The position numbers and the translations under genes were made by a program. 64,000 bases of DNA from Euclidia mi (lineage: Eukaryota; Arthropoda; Insecta; Lepidoptera; Erebidae): NCBI GenBank assembly GCA_944739405.2, contig OX123190.2, forward strand, positions 85,131,086-85,195,085, in the 5' to 3' direction. The number at the start of each line of letters is the position of its first letter. The stretch's first letter is position 1. The notes beneath the pieces were generated by a model. That model made no database searches. It saw nothing but the letters and a program-made list of their open reading frames with translations, and was not told where the DNA came from. Shown piece by piece: positions 1-12,190 of this stretch.

Positions 1-408
1 AAACAACGATGAGTATGCGTGCACGACTTTGCAGTACCCTAGTAATGTGACTTGGTTTCACACCTGTCAAAGTTAAAATACTATTTTCATGACTTCGACA
101 AATAAACTACACTTCACTAAGAACACCTTGCCTCAAAACACAATTTTGGGATTATATTAAGTGTTGTTACGTGTGGCGAAGTCATCGACCAGTCGGAAAA
201 GCATTAAAATTCGTGTCAAGAGAGTTTGGAAATATTTAATGACATAAAAAAGAAGAACCATTGAGCAGCATTTGCTGGGTCGGCTGTCCGTACGGAAATG
301 TCAAATACTTATCAAGTTTGCCTCACTGCATACGAAATGAGCGGCCATAGAACAACGACCTAACGCAGAGAGTAACGTAGGTAGTGTACTGCATTTGCTT
401 TATCATAT
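1..408. other. Sequence upstream of candidate exon
   Basis: I see no recognisable gene or repeat here. If the ATG at 409 is a genuine start codon, this stretch would hold its 5' UTR and promoter. No clear TATA box or initiator can be assigned from sequence alone. Confidence 0.3.
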
Positions 409-478
409 ATGTCAGCATCCTCACATAACGGTCATGATTCTGATGATCCGATTAACGAGAACGACGACCAAAGTCAAG
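409..478 (+). CDS. Candidate first coding exon of an unidentified host gene
   Basis: An ATG at 409 opens 23 codons rich in Ser, Asp, Asn and Glu, beginning MSASSHNGHDSDD. The frame then meets a good splice-donor consensus, CAAG|GTAAAT, with the exon ending after base 478 in phase 1. Reading through the donor reaches TAG at 484-486, so the frame is only useful if spliced. Short acidic, serine-rich N-termini like this are common in insect nuclear proteins, but I do not recognise the protein and no downstream exon is identifiable in the window. It could be a chance ORF. Everything downstream would then be first-intron sequence, which suits the dense transposon load. Confidence 0.35.
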
Positions 479-1151
479 GTAAATAGAAGATAAGTTACGT
501 AAGTATCGAAGATTAAGATACTATTAACAACTATTAGCTTAATTTATGTATAAAGCTAAAATGGTCGCTTCGCTCCTCTATCCTCGTTTGATGAGATGGT
601 AGAAAGATCATGTTGTGCACGATTAGATGTTTCAATTCAATGTATTTTACCTCGGAGGCCACGTTTCGCTGTCAGTCCCGGCTGTCATGAAGACCTTTGA
701 ATAAAACTGACACGAGTTTAAACCATGGAATATTGAAAAACGTCAGACAGGCAGTCATTCCGTGCAAAATATAATATTCAGTCCAATCCGGTTAGACTAA
801 CAAGCTGTCAACTGGGATAACGTTAGGAAGCTAGTAACACAGAAGGTGCTTGCTACGCTATTGTGAAAATACTTAAAAAGTATGCACTTTATCTTAATTT
901 AATTAAGTTTATTTTAAGATTGTTGTTGCCATATGCAATCAGTTCGCCACTTTTACCTTATTTTGTTTCAGCGCCTCATTCACCTAAAGACATTTATTCT
1001 ATGTCGGAAATGTTTAGATAATTGGCGCTGAACCCGTAGCACCGAGCTCTGGTAAGGAGCACTAATGTCCTCTTGGCGGTGAAGTTTATGTTATTACTTG
1101 TGTTGTTTCTTACTAATCGACTAGTACCTACTACTAATTGCAGATACCTAT
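479..1151. other. Non-coding stretch with one SINE fragment
   Basis: No ORF of note is present. The SINE fragment at 645-836 lies inside it. The 15-bp target duplication of the R1-type LINE begins at 1152. Confidence 0.4.
645..836 (+). repeat. tRNA-type SINE body fragment
   Basis: This segment matches the body of the fuller copy at 55125-55490. Both contain a GTCCCGG(C/T)TGTCATGAAGA stretch, ATAAACTGACAC-type sequence, TTTAAACCATGGAATAT, GTCAGACAGGCAGTC and a terminal ACTGGGATAACG. The tRNA-like head is missing, so this is a 5'-truncated and diverged copy. Confidence 0.6.
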
Positions 1152-1411
1152 ACTAAATATCTTACCGTTTTTTTTTTTTTTTCGAGGTGGAAAATCCCTT
1201 CGGATCTCCAGCTCCGGGGAACCGAGAGCCGGAGTATGTGGTGTTTCCACTAAAAACCACCTCGACTGCCGAACAAAGGCACCCTACGGGAACAAGACCG
1301 GGTACAGTAGCTGTCCAGTCTTCCTCCCATGGCACCACGTTTAACTAAACCCAATCCCAAGGAAGGCTACAAGCCCTCATCTGCCTTTACTGGCAGCTTC
1401 CAGCAAGCAAC

Positions 1412-4400
1412 CTATTGCAAATCAGCCACCAGAGCTCCCCATGGTCTGGCGGCTCGCGGCCCCGTTGGCGGCTCTCTGCGACGCCGGCCTTGTCTTCTTG
1501 TGGGATTGGACCTCTCCCGATCTCGCTCAGCAGCCTCCTTTTGGAGCATAACAACTTCACAAAAGGAGGCCACAGCTTGCCAGCCCTCCTCGCTCGCCAG
1601 CATGGCAGCAACAACTGCTGGCGGGGACAGATCGCGTCCGATCTGGTCGACCAGAACTTCACGTTCCGATGCCCATGCTGGGCAATCCTCCAGCGTATGC
1701 TGGGCGGAATCCTGGTCCCCTGCGCAGTGGTGGCATTGTGCCGTCCGTTCGCGTCCGATTCGATTCAGATACTCACCGAAGCACCCGTGCCCGGTGAGTA
1801 TCTGAGTGAATCGGTAGGTGACGCGGCCGTGTTTGCGTCCAACCCACGCCTCAAGGCTTGGCAGAATGGCACCGACAGCGCGTTGGCGCGCATTCTGCGG
1901 CAATTCCAGCCGCGCGCGCCATTGCTGCAAAGCCTGTCGGTGAGCATTGCGCCGCATTTCGAGCACGTCCTGGACATCCCCATTCACTTCCCGATGATCT
2001 GCGCGAGTTTGGCTATAGACCTTCGCGTCCATGTCCGCCAGGATGTCAAAGGGTGGGAAACGTGCCAGGACTGTCGCCGCCTCTGATGAAATTGTGCGGT
2101 ATCCTCGTACGATCCGAATGGCTGCCACCCGCTGCACGCTATTGAGCTTGGCTCTACAGCGTGAGGAGGCCGCTAGGCGTGTGGCCCATATAGGCGCCCC
2201 GTAGAGGGCCATGGATCGTACGACCGCACAATAAAGGCGGCGAATTTCTTCTCTGGGACCTCCAAGGTTCGGAAGCAGCCTTTGAAGGGCTCCTGCTGAT
2301 CCGCGAATTCGGGGGACCATCCGCTCAAAATGCTCCTTGAAGCTCCAGCGGCTGTCGAGGGTGAGGCCGAGGTACTTAATGTACCGGCCTACTCGGACCT
2401 CCACACCACCCACTGTAATAACTGAGCTAGATGGAACCACGGACTGTCGTTTCCTGTGAAACCACAGCGCCTCGGTCTTATGAGGCGCTACTTGTAGGCC
2501 CAGCCCCCTAATCTGTTGGACGACACAATCTACTCCTAATTCAGCGAGCCGAATGACATCTGTGAAGCCATGCCCTGTCGCTAACACCAGAGTGTCGTCC
2601 GCATAGCAGACGACACTTACACCAGGGGGTAGGCTGGTCCTCAAAACCGCATCGTAAGCGAGGTTCCATAGCAGGGGTCCTAACACTGATCCCTGGGGAA
2701 CCCCACACGTGACCTCCCTTCGATGCTCTAAGCCATCCCGACCCATGTACATAATGGACCTGTTGCGCAGGTACGCCCTGATGATTTCTCGCAGGTAGGG
2801 TGGCACGTTATGATATAACAGTGCCTCCCCAATGGCCTGCCATGGAAGGGGTTGAAGGCGTTGACTATGTCAAGACTGACTGCCAACGCCACTCCCTTGA
2901 GACGGACAGCTTCTGCTGACAGGCACTGAACGCGTTTTATCGCATCCAGCGTCGAACGCCCCTGCCGGAAGCCGAATTGGCTGTCCGATAAGTCGGGGCC
3001 CACACATGATAGATGCTCAGTGATACGGGCGGCGATAACTCTCTCGAAAAGTTTCGCCACCTCATCCAACAGGCATATGGGTCGGAACGCCGAGGGAGTG
3101 TCAGCGGCCCTGCCGGGCTTATTTATAAGAACAAGCTTGGCTTCCTTCCAGCTGGTGGGGAATACACTATACCGGAGGCAGCTGCTGAATAGCCGCCTCA
3201 GTCTATCCCCCAAGATGGCCAAGGTGCACACCCAAACCCGACCCGGGATCCCGTCGGGACCTGGAGCGGTGTTGCGGGCTGCGAGTCGACGCACAGCTCG
3301 GTCTAGCTCAGCCGTGGTCACCTCGAAGTTGTCGGACCACATCACGGTCTCCAACGATGTTGGGGGGTCTGTGAGATAATCCTCGATCCTGGGAAAGAGG
3401 GTTTCCACCACTCTTCTCACGAGTTGCGGGTCCAGAGTCTGTGTCAGCGGCGGGACCCATGGTCTGAGCTTGCCCAGTACAAATTTGTACGGACGCCCCC
3501 ATGGATCCATGTCCAGTCCCTCTATAAGCTCTTTCCAGGATCGAGCCTTGGCATCCGCGATCGCTAAACTGAGTGCCTTTGCAGCGACTCCATACTCCCG
3601 CCTCATTCCGACAACCTCTTCGGTTGTGGCTCGTCGTCTTCGTCAGCCTCTCTGGTATCGGCGGCGGGCCCTGATGCACTCTGTGCGTAATGCCGCTATT
3701 TCGGGCGACCACCAATATGTCGAACGCTTCTTCCCTCCCGACCGGACCCGTGGCATCGATGCGTCACACACGTCTGTCATAATGCGATGGAACCAGGCCG
3801 CCTGTGTTTCGGGATCAGACGAGACCTGTTCTTTCTCTTGCCAGTCAGCGGCGGTGGCTGCGGCGACGAGCATGTCTTTGTCCATACGCTTGAGAGACCA
3901 CCGTCGCGGAAGGCCACCACTGCGGTGGGTCGGGTTAGCGCTAGGGCGACGGATGGCAACATCAAATATGATATGGCGGTGGTCCGACAGAGTGATCACC
4001 TCCGCTGCCACATTCCATCCTGACACTAGGTTGATGGCGTCTGGAGTGGCCCATGTCAGGTCGACGATCGACTCCCCCTGCCATCGTACACAGGTACTGA
4101 CCGAACCCCGGTTTAAAATGCTGAGGTCCAGTCCCGCCACCCACTCAATGAGTGTACCTCCTCTTACGTCGTCTAGGCGATCGCCCCACTCAGTAGAGCG
4201 GGCATTGAAATCGCCTAGAACGAGTACTGGACGAGACAGGTAGCCGCACACGCAGTTTCTGAGACCATCCAGATACGCCTTGAAAGCGGGGAGACCGCAA
4301 TTTGGGGATATGTAGCAGCCTACAATGACCATGTGACCCCACTCTACTGCCACAAACCCTAACCCCCTTTGAAGGAGCGAGCAATGGGGACCATTTTCCC

Positions 4401-4585
4401 CCCCCCCGCCCAGTAAACGGCAGCGGTGCCATCTTCCGATCCAAACCACCGGGGATGGTCCGGGATGGAATACGGCTCCGCTACCACCGCTAAGGCAACC
4501 GACCACTCCGCAAGCGTCTGCATTAGCAGATCTTGCGCTGCGCGGCAGTGATTTAGGTTGCCCTGTAAGACTCTGTGGGGGGCGT
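1412..4585 (-). pseudogene. ORF2 of R1-type LINE: endonuclease-reverse transcriptase, broken
   Basis: The intact protein would be about 1,050 residues, usual for R1-clade ORF2. The order is an AP-type endonuclease (VLQGNLNHC start, VLGDFNARSTEWGD, a TLSDHR end near 4000), reverse transcriptase (TAPGPDGIPG, FRPICLLDEVAKLFERV, GVPQGSVLGPLLWNL, VVCYADDTLVLATG), and a C-terminal Cys-His motif (CHHCAGDQDSAQHTLEDC). Three lesions are visible. There is a frameshift at the ten-base C run 4398-4407, an in-frame TGA at 3643-3645, and a one-base frameshift near 2850 just after the SLDIVNAFN motif. The product would nick target DNA and copy the element RNA at the nick. No start ATG is obvious; the frame overlaps the last codons of ORF1. 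Confidence 0.88.
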
Positions 4586-4590
4586 GAACT

Positions 4591-6737
4591 TTAGGCCTCC
4601 ATTACCTCCTCTGCCGGTTGAGTAGCCGGCTGGGTCGTCCCTGCGGCCAGCGGAGAATCAGAACTCATCACGGCTGGGGCTGGAGTTATTATTCGCCCAC
4701 TTCTTTTTTTGTTTTTTGGCGGGCAGCATTTTTTACTACCCAGTCGATGGTCGGCGGGTTGGCCAAGATCCGAGCAGACCGGGCACCTCGGCGCAGGAGC
4801 AGCGCATGCGCGCGCCACGTGGCCTGTGCAACCACACACGTAACACCGTGCGCCGCGGTCTGTCTCATTGGGGCACGTTGCCCTCACGTGCCCCATTTCA
4901 AGGCACCGGTAGCACTGTAAAGGTCGTGCTAACAGAACCTCTACCCTGGCTGAAGCCCAGCCCACTTGAAGCCGCTTGGCAACCGCTAACTTACGAACCA
5001 CTGTAAGAGGACAGCGGACCCAGGCCGTACCCAACCGCGATGGGGAGATACGAATAGCCCCGACCTTTATGTCGGATGCAAGACATCCCCCTACCGCAGC
5101 TACAGCTTCGGCGACCTCGGCTGGGATTACGGACTCGTCCAAGTCCTTCACCCGCACCTCGCCCATTATTTTGCAGGGACGCGCTATAATCGCGCCCGTG
5201 CCATTGAGGACTTGCCGCAGGCGGGCCGCGAGGGCTTCCGCCTTAGCGTTGTTTCCTTCTCCGGGGATCTGTAAAATCAGAGCCCCGGTTATTGCCCTCT
5301 TAACGCGGACACCTCCTGCAATGCCGAGGTCAGCGAGCCTAATATTTGCCTTGGCTACCTCCATTACCCTGGCCATTGACGTCTCTGAGCCAGGGGGCAA
5401 GGAGACCGTGATGGCAGCAGTCGAAGGGGGCCGCGGAATAGCCTTTTCCTTTGGCGACGGAGCGCTTCGTTCCGCCACCTGGGTTTCCACTGTCGTCGTT
5501 TTGGTGATCCTGGTCTTAGCCTTTCTGCCAACTACTGTGGCCCAGACCTCTGTAGCTGGTGGGGCTGCCTGTCGTTGTGATGGTGAGGGGCAATTGGGCA
5601 ATGACGCTGGCAGTTCCTGCGTTCCCCGCCGCCGCTTTTTTCGTCTGCGTGTCCCTTTGCCGGGCGACACTGTATTGTTCACTCCACCTGGGTTTCTGTG
5701 CAAGGAAGGCTGAAGACCCTCATCGGGAAAAACCCTTGCTAGCGCTTCCACCCGAACCTCAGCTAGTACCCGGTCCACCTGGGATACATATTGGTCTCGG
5801 GTGGATGCAGGGCTTGACCTTGGCCTCTCATCTATCGGAGCTGATGCAGCCGCGCCGGTCTCCCGTGCAGGCACTGACGAGGGCCTTTCAAGGAACTGAT
5901 GATCACCTCGTCGGAGCTCTTCCAGTTCTCTAGTCAAGACGGCCACTTGCTCTCCCAAAGCTTCTAGCTGGGATCGGAGCTCCCGATTCTCCTGCTCTAG
6001 TCTCCCGGATAAGGCCGCCGAGACTATCGTATCGGTTCTCCCGTGGAGCTCTGATACTCCGACCTTAACAACTGTGATTGCCTCTTTCAGGGACAGCTTT
6101 CTTTGGCCCCTGAGGCCTTTGGTCCCTGTCAGAACTTTTTCCACCACCGACAGTGCCTCCAGAACTCTGGAACCCACGTCAGCGGACGGTTGGTCTCGCA
6201 GTTCCACCGCAACTTCTTCCGCGCGAGATTGATCATTGCCCGAGGAGACTTTCGGGCCAAGCACGTCTTCACGCTCCGTCTCCGTCCCTGTTCCCGTCCC
6301 GCTTCTCCCACTAACGGTGCTTTTAGGCACCCTCTTGGACCGCGGTAGTTTATTTGGCAGATTTACATCGGCCGGGACGTTTGGTTTCCTTTTGTGCCCC
6401 CTTCCCTCTTTGGGGGTCTGGGACGACAGCGAGGAGACGGACATGAATGAGCTGTCACTCTCCTCCGACACACCTCGTTGCCACCTTCTTCTTCCATTTG
6501 GAGTAGTCGGCCTACTCCTATCTGCATCCCTTTCACCCGACTGGACTCGGGACGACGCCGAACTAGGCGTTATGGGGCGCACAAAACAGAACCCGAACTC
6601 GGGTATTGGCGCGGTTTGCCCCCCCCAGAATACGAGGGGCTAGACACCACAGCAGGAGCCGGGGTGCCGAGGGATTCTCCACCCGCTAAGCGGGTGGTAC
6701 CCTCCTGGGGTAATATCTTATTTTGTTCCGTCGCCAT
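4591..6737 (-). pseudogene. ORF1 (gag-like) of R1-type LINE
   Basis: A 663-codon open frame runs from 6582 to 4591. Its C-terminal part carries three zinc knuckles of the R1/retroviral type (CYRCLEMGHVRATC, CYVCGCTGHVARAC, and CPVC followed by H and C). The middle is charged and partly helical, with Leu/Glu-rich stretches suggesting a coiled coil. This is the RNA-binding packaging protein of the element. The true start is probably the ATG at 6735-6737 (MATEQNK), which lies in another frame. The shift occurs at the eight-base C run 6619-6626, and correcting it joins the two parts smoothly. ORF1 is therefore probably also inactivated, by slippage in a homopolymer. Confidence 0.82.
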
Positions 6738-8213
6738 TTTTATTTTTGCTCCTTAAGGGGGAGCTCCCCTGGTAACGCCCTAGCGACTGGGTTCCCCCCA
6801 GCCACGCACCTCCTCACCGGGCGCCAGAGCTTGAGGTTCGGGTTATTTTTAAAGAGGTTTTCTTCCTCGCAGTCTGTCTCCTCCCCACGTCCAGGAGAAA
6901 GACTCCCGATCCAGTCCGTTCAGGATTACGGGTCGGGCCGAACGGTTGCCTTTTTAAGGCTATACCCGCCGTCGGCATCGTAACCAACGGCAGTCCCGTC
7001 GCCCCTCGGAAAAAGCCCAGCTCATCCACAGAACCTCTGACTCTGCAGAGGGACATGTGGAGAGGAGGCTTCCGTCCTGGCGTGTGGCCATAGGCCACCC
7101 GGACCGTACCGTTGCCATGTTAGCCGCGCCAGTAATATGCACAGTCGCGTGTCCACCTCCCGCGTATGTCGGATGTTAGACATGGACGCCATGGTTGGGT
7201 TTGAGGAGGCACTAAATATCTTACCTAATGTGAATTTCTGAAAAAGATTTTCTGAGAAGCACTTCTAATGATTCCTGAATGAATTACTATTACATTAATA
7301 ATAATAATATAATAATTTATTTATTCATCTTTCTACAAAAATAGTATATGTACTTCTAAGGGTAAATATGTTCTAGATAACAATGGGTGCCTGTACTAGG
7401 GTAAACCTGTGCCACAGGTGGTAAGAGCACAATGAGTATTATGTTGATTACAAATTAGAATTATATACCAATACTTATTATTACTGCTTATACTATTTAT
7501 AAAGTTACATAACAACGTTAAATACCTTCAAGAAAAATGCATAGCTCGATATTATTTATATAATATAATATATTAACAATGTCAAGACAGGTCCAATTCA
7601 TTTTAGCACTGCTAGCAAATCTTCGGTCTGTTTATAATTCAACGATTGCAAATACTTATAAACTAATTGCTTGCATTTGAAATAATTAACGTCGTATATA
7701 CAGAGTATTTTGTTTAGTTTCTTATATATAAAAGGTCCTAAGAAGACATAAAATCTGTTCGTGAAGACGAATTTAGATTCGGAAAGAGCAGTGCATACAA
7801 TATCTTTACGCCTTTTATTGACAGTCAGATTGCTGTTATAAGTAAGCGTGGTGTGCTGTTTTAGGACAATATAAAGTAGGAAAAGCTGTCGTACAGTTAG
7901 TACATTGCATAGTTCATACAGTTGATGCGAGGGGAAGCGAAAGGGCCTACGCGTTGCAACTTTTAGAAGTGCTCTTTGAGCTCGTTCAATCGGCAACATT
8001 ACGGTCTTAGGAGCCCCGCCCCATGAAGTAATACAATACTGTATAATAGACTGACACAGGGCTTGATATACACGTATAATAAGCTTATTATCTGCTATGA
8101 AACGGAGCTTCTTGAACACGAAGAAAAGTTTACGTATCCTAGCTGTTAGGCCCGTTATATGTTGCTTAAAGGAGAGGCCATCGTCGAGTATTATTCCTAA
8201 GTATTTAATGTTA

Positions 8214-8450
8214 GGGTGCTTCTACACGGTGCATGTAGGTTGAGCATGTTGAGGCACTTGCGCGGGTTATATGCACGGTAAACATATCGTTTAAACAAAT
8301 GTGCGGGTCCAGCGACTCGAGCATGCACCAAAGCGGGCCACCCGCGCAACTAACTCGCGTGCTCTGCGGCGCGCGCGGGTCACTCGCGCATGTTACTTGT
8401 TAACCCGCACCTTGACTCGCTCCAGCTACATGCACCGTGTACAAGCACCC
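8214..8450. mobile_element. PIF/Harbinger-like MITE inside LINE A
   Basis: This 237-bp element has 24-bp terminal inverted repeats with one mismatch. The left end reads GGGTGCTTCTACACGGTGCA; the right end reversed reads GGGTGCTTGTACACGGTGCA. It is flanked by TTA at 8211-8213 and 8451-8453. A 3-bp TTA/TAA duplication and G-rich termini fit PIF/Harbinger. The interior is GC-rich (GCGCGCGGGTCACTCGCG) and non-coding. The insertion splits the LINE A RT between CPAINYTT and the IKYLGI motif. Confidence 0.85.
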
Positions 8451-9344
8451 TTAGTGGTGTAATTGATAGCAGGGCAGGAGCAAAGGTTAAGCGATGGGTC
8501 ATTACAGATATGGGCATATAATGTGTTATTACATGTTTGTGTTTGTGTCTTGCGCATCGAGAATTTGAGGAATTTTGTTTTCTCTGCGTTTAGCGTTAAA
8601 AGATAATATTTTAGCCAATTGTTTACAATGTCAAATCCCCGTTGAGCAAGATCCTGTACCTTCTCGGCGGTGTCAGCGGCAAATAGGAGCGCAGTATCGT
8701 CTGCATATGTAATGATTTTGCCATGGTCTAGTTTTTGATCACATAGGTCTTTAATGTACACTAGAAAAAGCGTTCATGCGAGGGTACTTTCTTGAGGGAT
8801 GCCATATTGAGGTATTTTTGTTTCTGTGCTAGAAACGTCAGCGATTCGAACACTTTGGTACCTGTCATTTAAAAAAAAAGCAAAGAAATTTAATTGAGTG
8901 CCTCTAATGCTTTGAGCTTGTTTATAAGTTTAGGTATAGACACCGTATAATAGGCCTTAGCTAAATCAAGAAAAATTCCAATGACGTGATTTTTTTTGCC
9001 AAGCTCTTCCGATACGTAATTTGTTAGCTGATGTACTGCGTCTGTTGTAGTCAACTTAGGTCTAAAGCCGAACTGGGACGTGGATAACAGAGCGTTATTT
9101 TCTAAGTAAGTCATTAATCTATGGTTGACTATTTTCTCTAAGACTTTAGCAATTGATGGCAATAGAGAAATTAGCCTGTAGTTCGATATAACACCTTTTG
9201 CACCGCTTTTGTAAATGGGGACTACCACTGCCTTTTTAAGATATGAAGGGAAAACGCCCTCAGCGAGGCATAGACGGTAAATGTGGGTCAATGGAGGCAC
9301 AAGAATGTGTTTAAAATGCTTTAAAATATTATTACTAATTATTT

Positions 9345-9432
9345 ATTATTTATTTTATTTATTTATCATTCACACGTTCATACATGAATAGTGCAGTGTC
9401 CCACAAAACCGTGTCATCGGTTTGACTGTGGG
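9345..9432 (-). mobile_element. Short 3' fragment of another LINE inserted in LINE A
   Basis: About 90 bases ending, on the minus strand, in an AATAAATAAAATAAATAAT-like tail interrupt LINE A ORF2. They lie between AAGWDNI and the continuation SNNILKHFKH. The tail orientation and the resumption of the RT frame on the far side mark it as a severely 5'-truncated retrotransposed fragment. The duplication is short (about ATTA), so the edges are approximate. Confidence 0.6.
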
Positions 9433-10976
9433 TAATGTTATCCCACCCTGCTGCACTGTTATTTTTTAAGGTTAGTATAACACGTTCCACTTCTTTTTCA
9501 TCTGGATCTAGCATAACGAAAGATCTACCGCTCTTAAAATAGGTTGAGAAAGTTGAGTGTTTATTACAAAGGTCGATGCCACATTGACTTTGTATTCTTT
9601 CTGCAAGTTTGGTTCCTACGTTGATAAAGAAATTATTAACTTCGTCAGCCGACGATTGAGGCGACTCTCTTAGACTTAATAAACTCGTGTCGACTGTATT
9701 TTCATTGGATGTATATGTAACGGTTTTAAGGTACTTCCAAAGCATTTTACTATTATTGCCAGCGACATTTATTTGTTGTTTGTCGTATTCTATTTTAATT
9801 TTATTTAGGAGATTATTGCAAAAATTGCGATACCTTTTACATGTAATTTGCAGGATGGAGTTGTCAGGGTTCTATTTCGCTCTTAAATGTAGTTTGTCTC
9901 TATGCTGAATACATCTAATCAAACCTGGAGTTATCCATGGTTTAATATTATAGTTTCTCTTACGAACTGTATAGATAGTAGAATTTCTAAAAATGCTAGT
10001 TTGCACTGTGTTAATCAAGTAGGCCAGTGATTTGTTCGCATCAGCACTATTAAAAACTGGGCTAAAGTCAATGTTACGCAACGCATGTTCTAAGCCACTC
10101 ATGTTTATTTTAGTTTTACGTTGTGATCGTCTAATGTTCTGTGATTGTGCTAAATCAGATGATACAGATCACAGAATGATAAGGATAGCGCAATGGTCAG
10201 TTATGGAGGAGTTAGTGACAAGTGTTATTGATGGAAGTCTAGTTTTAAGCATGGCATGATCTAAGCAGGAACCACTCTGACGTGTAGGGAAAGTATGAGA
10301 AGGAAAAAGTCCATGATAAGCACACAGGTTTAGGTACTCTTGGGTACCCGCGTCACAGGTGTCAGCGTTTAAATTTAAATTTATGTCACCGGTTAGTAAG
10401 ACGTTTTTAAAGTGAGATAGGCTTTGTAATATACAATTTAAGTCGTCATTAAAAATATCTAGGTTTCTGAAACATGGGGGTCTGTAGATAGCAAGGATGG
10501 CAGTATCATCACCAATATTTATCTGTAGACAGTTGTATTCTTTGACCTATGGTTCTTTACCAGTGATAAGTAGGGACTTTTTTGCAAATATTACCACACC
10601 GTCGTTCCGATTTAAAGATACTGTGCTGTAGAATATATTGTAACCCGACATAGCTGGCAGTTTATTGTTTCTGTTAGCTAGCTAACATTCTGTAAGAATT
10701 AAGACGTCGCATTCAACTTTTAATCTATCTAAAAATATGTTTAAACTATCAATATTCTTATAGATACTGCGGATGTTTTGGGTTAGTATAGTAAAAGGCT
10801 TCCTAAAGTTCGATACGTATTGACTGCAGCTTTCCGTATCACACATTTTTGAAGAATTAACAGTGATATTATCTTATTCATTAATTACTTCTTCAGTCAT
10901 GATATTAATGAAAAATACTAAGGTGTTACAAAAAAACTAAAAAAACTGCGAAAATATAAAACAAAAAACGGCGCTC

Positions 10977-12190
10977 TTAGGCGCCCTCACTATAATCTAT
11001 AAAATTTATATACCTTGTCTCTGCCATCTTTTTCGCTGGACACTCAGGGTCGCCTGTTTTGTGGTCACTCGGATTTTTGAAGCGGAGGCACGTCGCACAT
11101 TTAGGTGGACTCTCTTTCTTGGTGCATTCATTTCCTTGATGGCCTACCTCGCCACAATGACCACACCATGTCCATACTGCTGGCATTTAAAACATCTGGT
11201 CACCAGCGTAAAACCTCTAATTGGGCAAGATGTCCAGTTGATGAAGGCTCGTCCTTGTGTCACAAGTGCTCGTCGAATAGTGGCAGAAACTTCTAGTACA
11301 AGGTTGCAAGTCGGGGCTTCTCTTTTGCCGGATTTGTGGCTGAGTTTGATAGACGATAGGAACGATTCGCGTGTCAGATTGGGCAGCTTGTCGGCAATAT
11401 TTTGCTCAAATATGCAGTCATAGACGTCTTGTTTTTGCAAATTAGCTGGTACTCCGATAACCACAATACGCGGTCTTCGTTTTGGTGGCTCTTCCACCTT
11501 CAGGCCCGAGCTGCTAAGCTGTGTTGCTTGTCTTAGCTTTTCTATGTCTTCCTTAGATTCTATGCTAATAATCACACCTCCGTTTTTGGTTTTGCGTAGC
11601 CCTCGCACTTGTAGCTTCCTTTGTTCTGGGCAAATGATTTTCTGGACGAGTGATTTTGTGTCGTCGCTTGTTTTTTCTTTATTGCTTGGATAAATAGCTA
11701 TAGAGCTCATTGTTTTAGGGCGCTTGTAGGTGTTCTTCTCAGTTTTTACCATATCGGCAAAGGTCATAGGCTTTTCCGTCTCTGGTTTATTGCATCTTTC
11801 TTCTATGGTTTGTTTGAATTCTTTGAGATATTCAAAAAGGTCTTGTTTCTCTTTAAGTGATTCCAGTTTCACATTTATCAAAATGTTATTTTCTTTTAGC
11901 GAATGATAATGGGCAGTCAAAAGTGTAGCTCCACCGCTTATTTTCCTTGCGATGTGGTTTATCCCTAACTTTTGTTCTGAGTTTAGCTTCCCTTCGGCTG
12001 CAATCTGGCATATTTCATTGAGGCATTGGTCCAATGAAGACTTCCAAGATTTGATTTCACCGGAGGTCAGGATTTCCAATGACTCCTCAGAAGTATGATG
12101 CTGTGGTTGTGGGGTGCTGGGAGGGCTGCGCTGTGTTATAGTTCTGCGGTTAAACGGGCTATTTTGAATATTAGCCATCTCAAAACTCAT
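10977..12190 (-). pseudogene. ORF1 (zinc-knuckle gag-like protein) of LINE A
   Basis: From ATG 12190 (MSFEMANIQNS) a frame of about 350 codons encodes a helical N-terminal half, then a compact domain with RPRIVVIGVP typical of the RNA-binding domain preceding knuckles in Jockey-type ORF1. A first knuckle starts CFKCQQYGHG near 11190. A deletion with frameshift follows, and the remaining knuckles continue in the next frame (CGHCGEVGHQGNEC and CATCLRF followed by H and C) to a stop at 10977. The protein would bind element RNA. One lesion separates it from an intact ORF1, so it is better preserved than ORF2. Confidence 0.8.

Larger units (their letters stand above)
1167..7210 (-). mobile_element. 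R1-clade non-LTR retrotransposon, near full length
   Basis: The element is flanked by a perfect 15-bp direct repeat, ACTAAATATCTTACC, at 1152-1166 and 7211-7225. A short poly(A) tail (the T run near 1168-1182 on this strand) marks its 3' end. It has a 5' leader (6738-7210), a gag-like ORF1 with three zinc knuckles, an EN-RT ORF2 overlapping the end of ORF1, and a short 3' UTR. EN and RT motifs and the C-terminal Cys-His motif fit the R1 clade. It lies in AT-rich non-rDNA sequence, so it is not a site-specific 28S insertion. Both ORFs are broken, so it is inactive, but the intact target duplication argues against great age. Confidence 0.9.
7598..10900 (-). pseudogene. ORF2 of LINE A: endonuclease-reverse transcriptase, degraded
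   Basis: The frame starts at ATG 10898-10900. Endonuclease motifs follow in several frames between about 10850 and 10150 (LTQNIRSIYKN, LILTEC, AIYRPP, TGDINLNLN, SITDHC). The RT begins near 9300 (PPLTHIYRLCL, NYRLISLLPSIAKVLEKIV, FGFRPKLTTTDAV, FLDLAKAY), continues with ITYADDTALLFAADT near 8700, and ends in a conserved thumb/C-terminal region (SWGGAPKTVMLPIERAQRALLKV) to 7598. Multiple stops and frameshifts plus two insertions break it. Around the MITE the frame resumes exactly if the MITE and one copy of its 3-bp duplication are removed. Confidence 0.82.
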
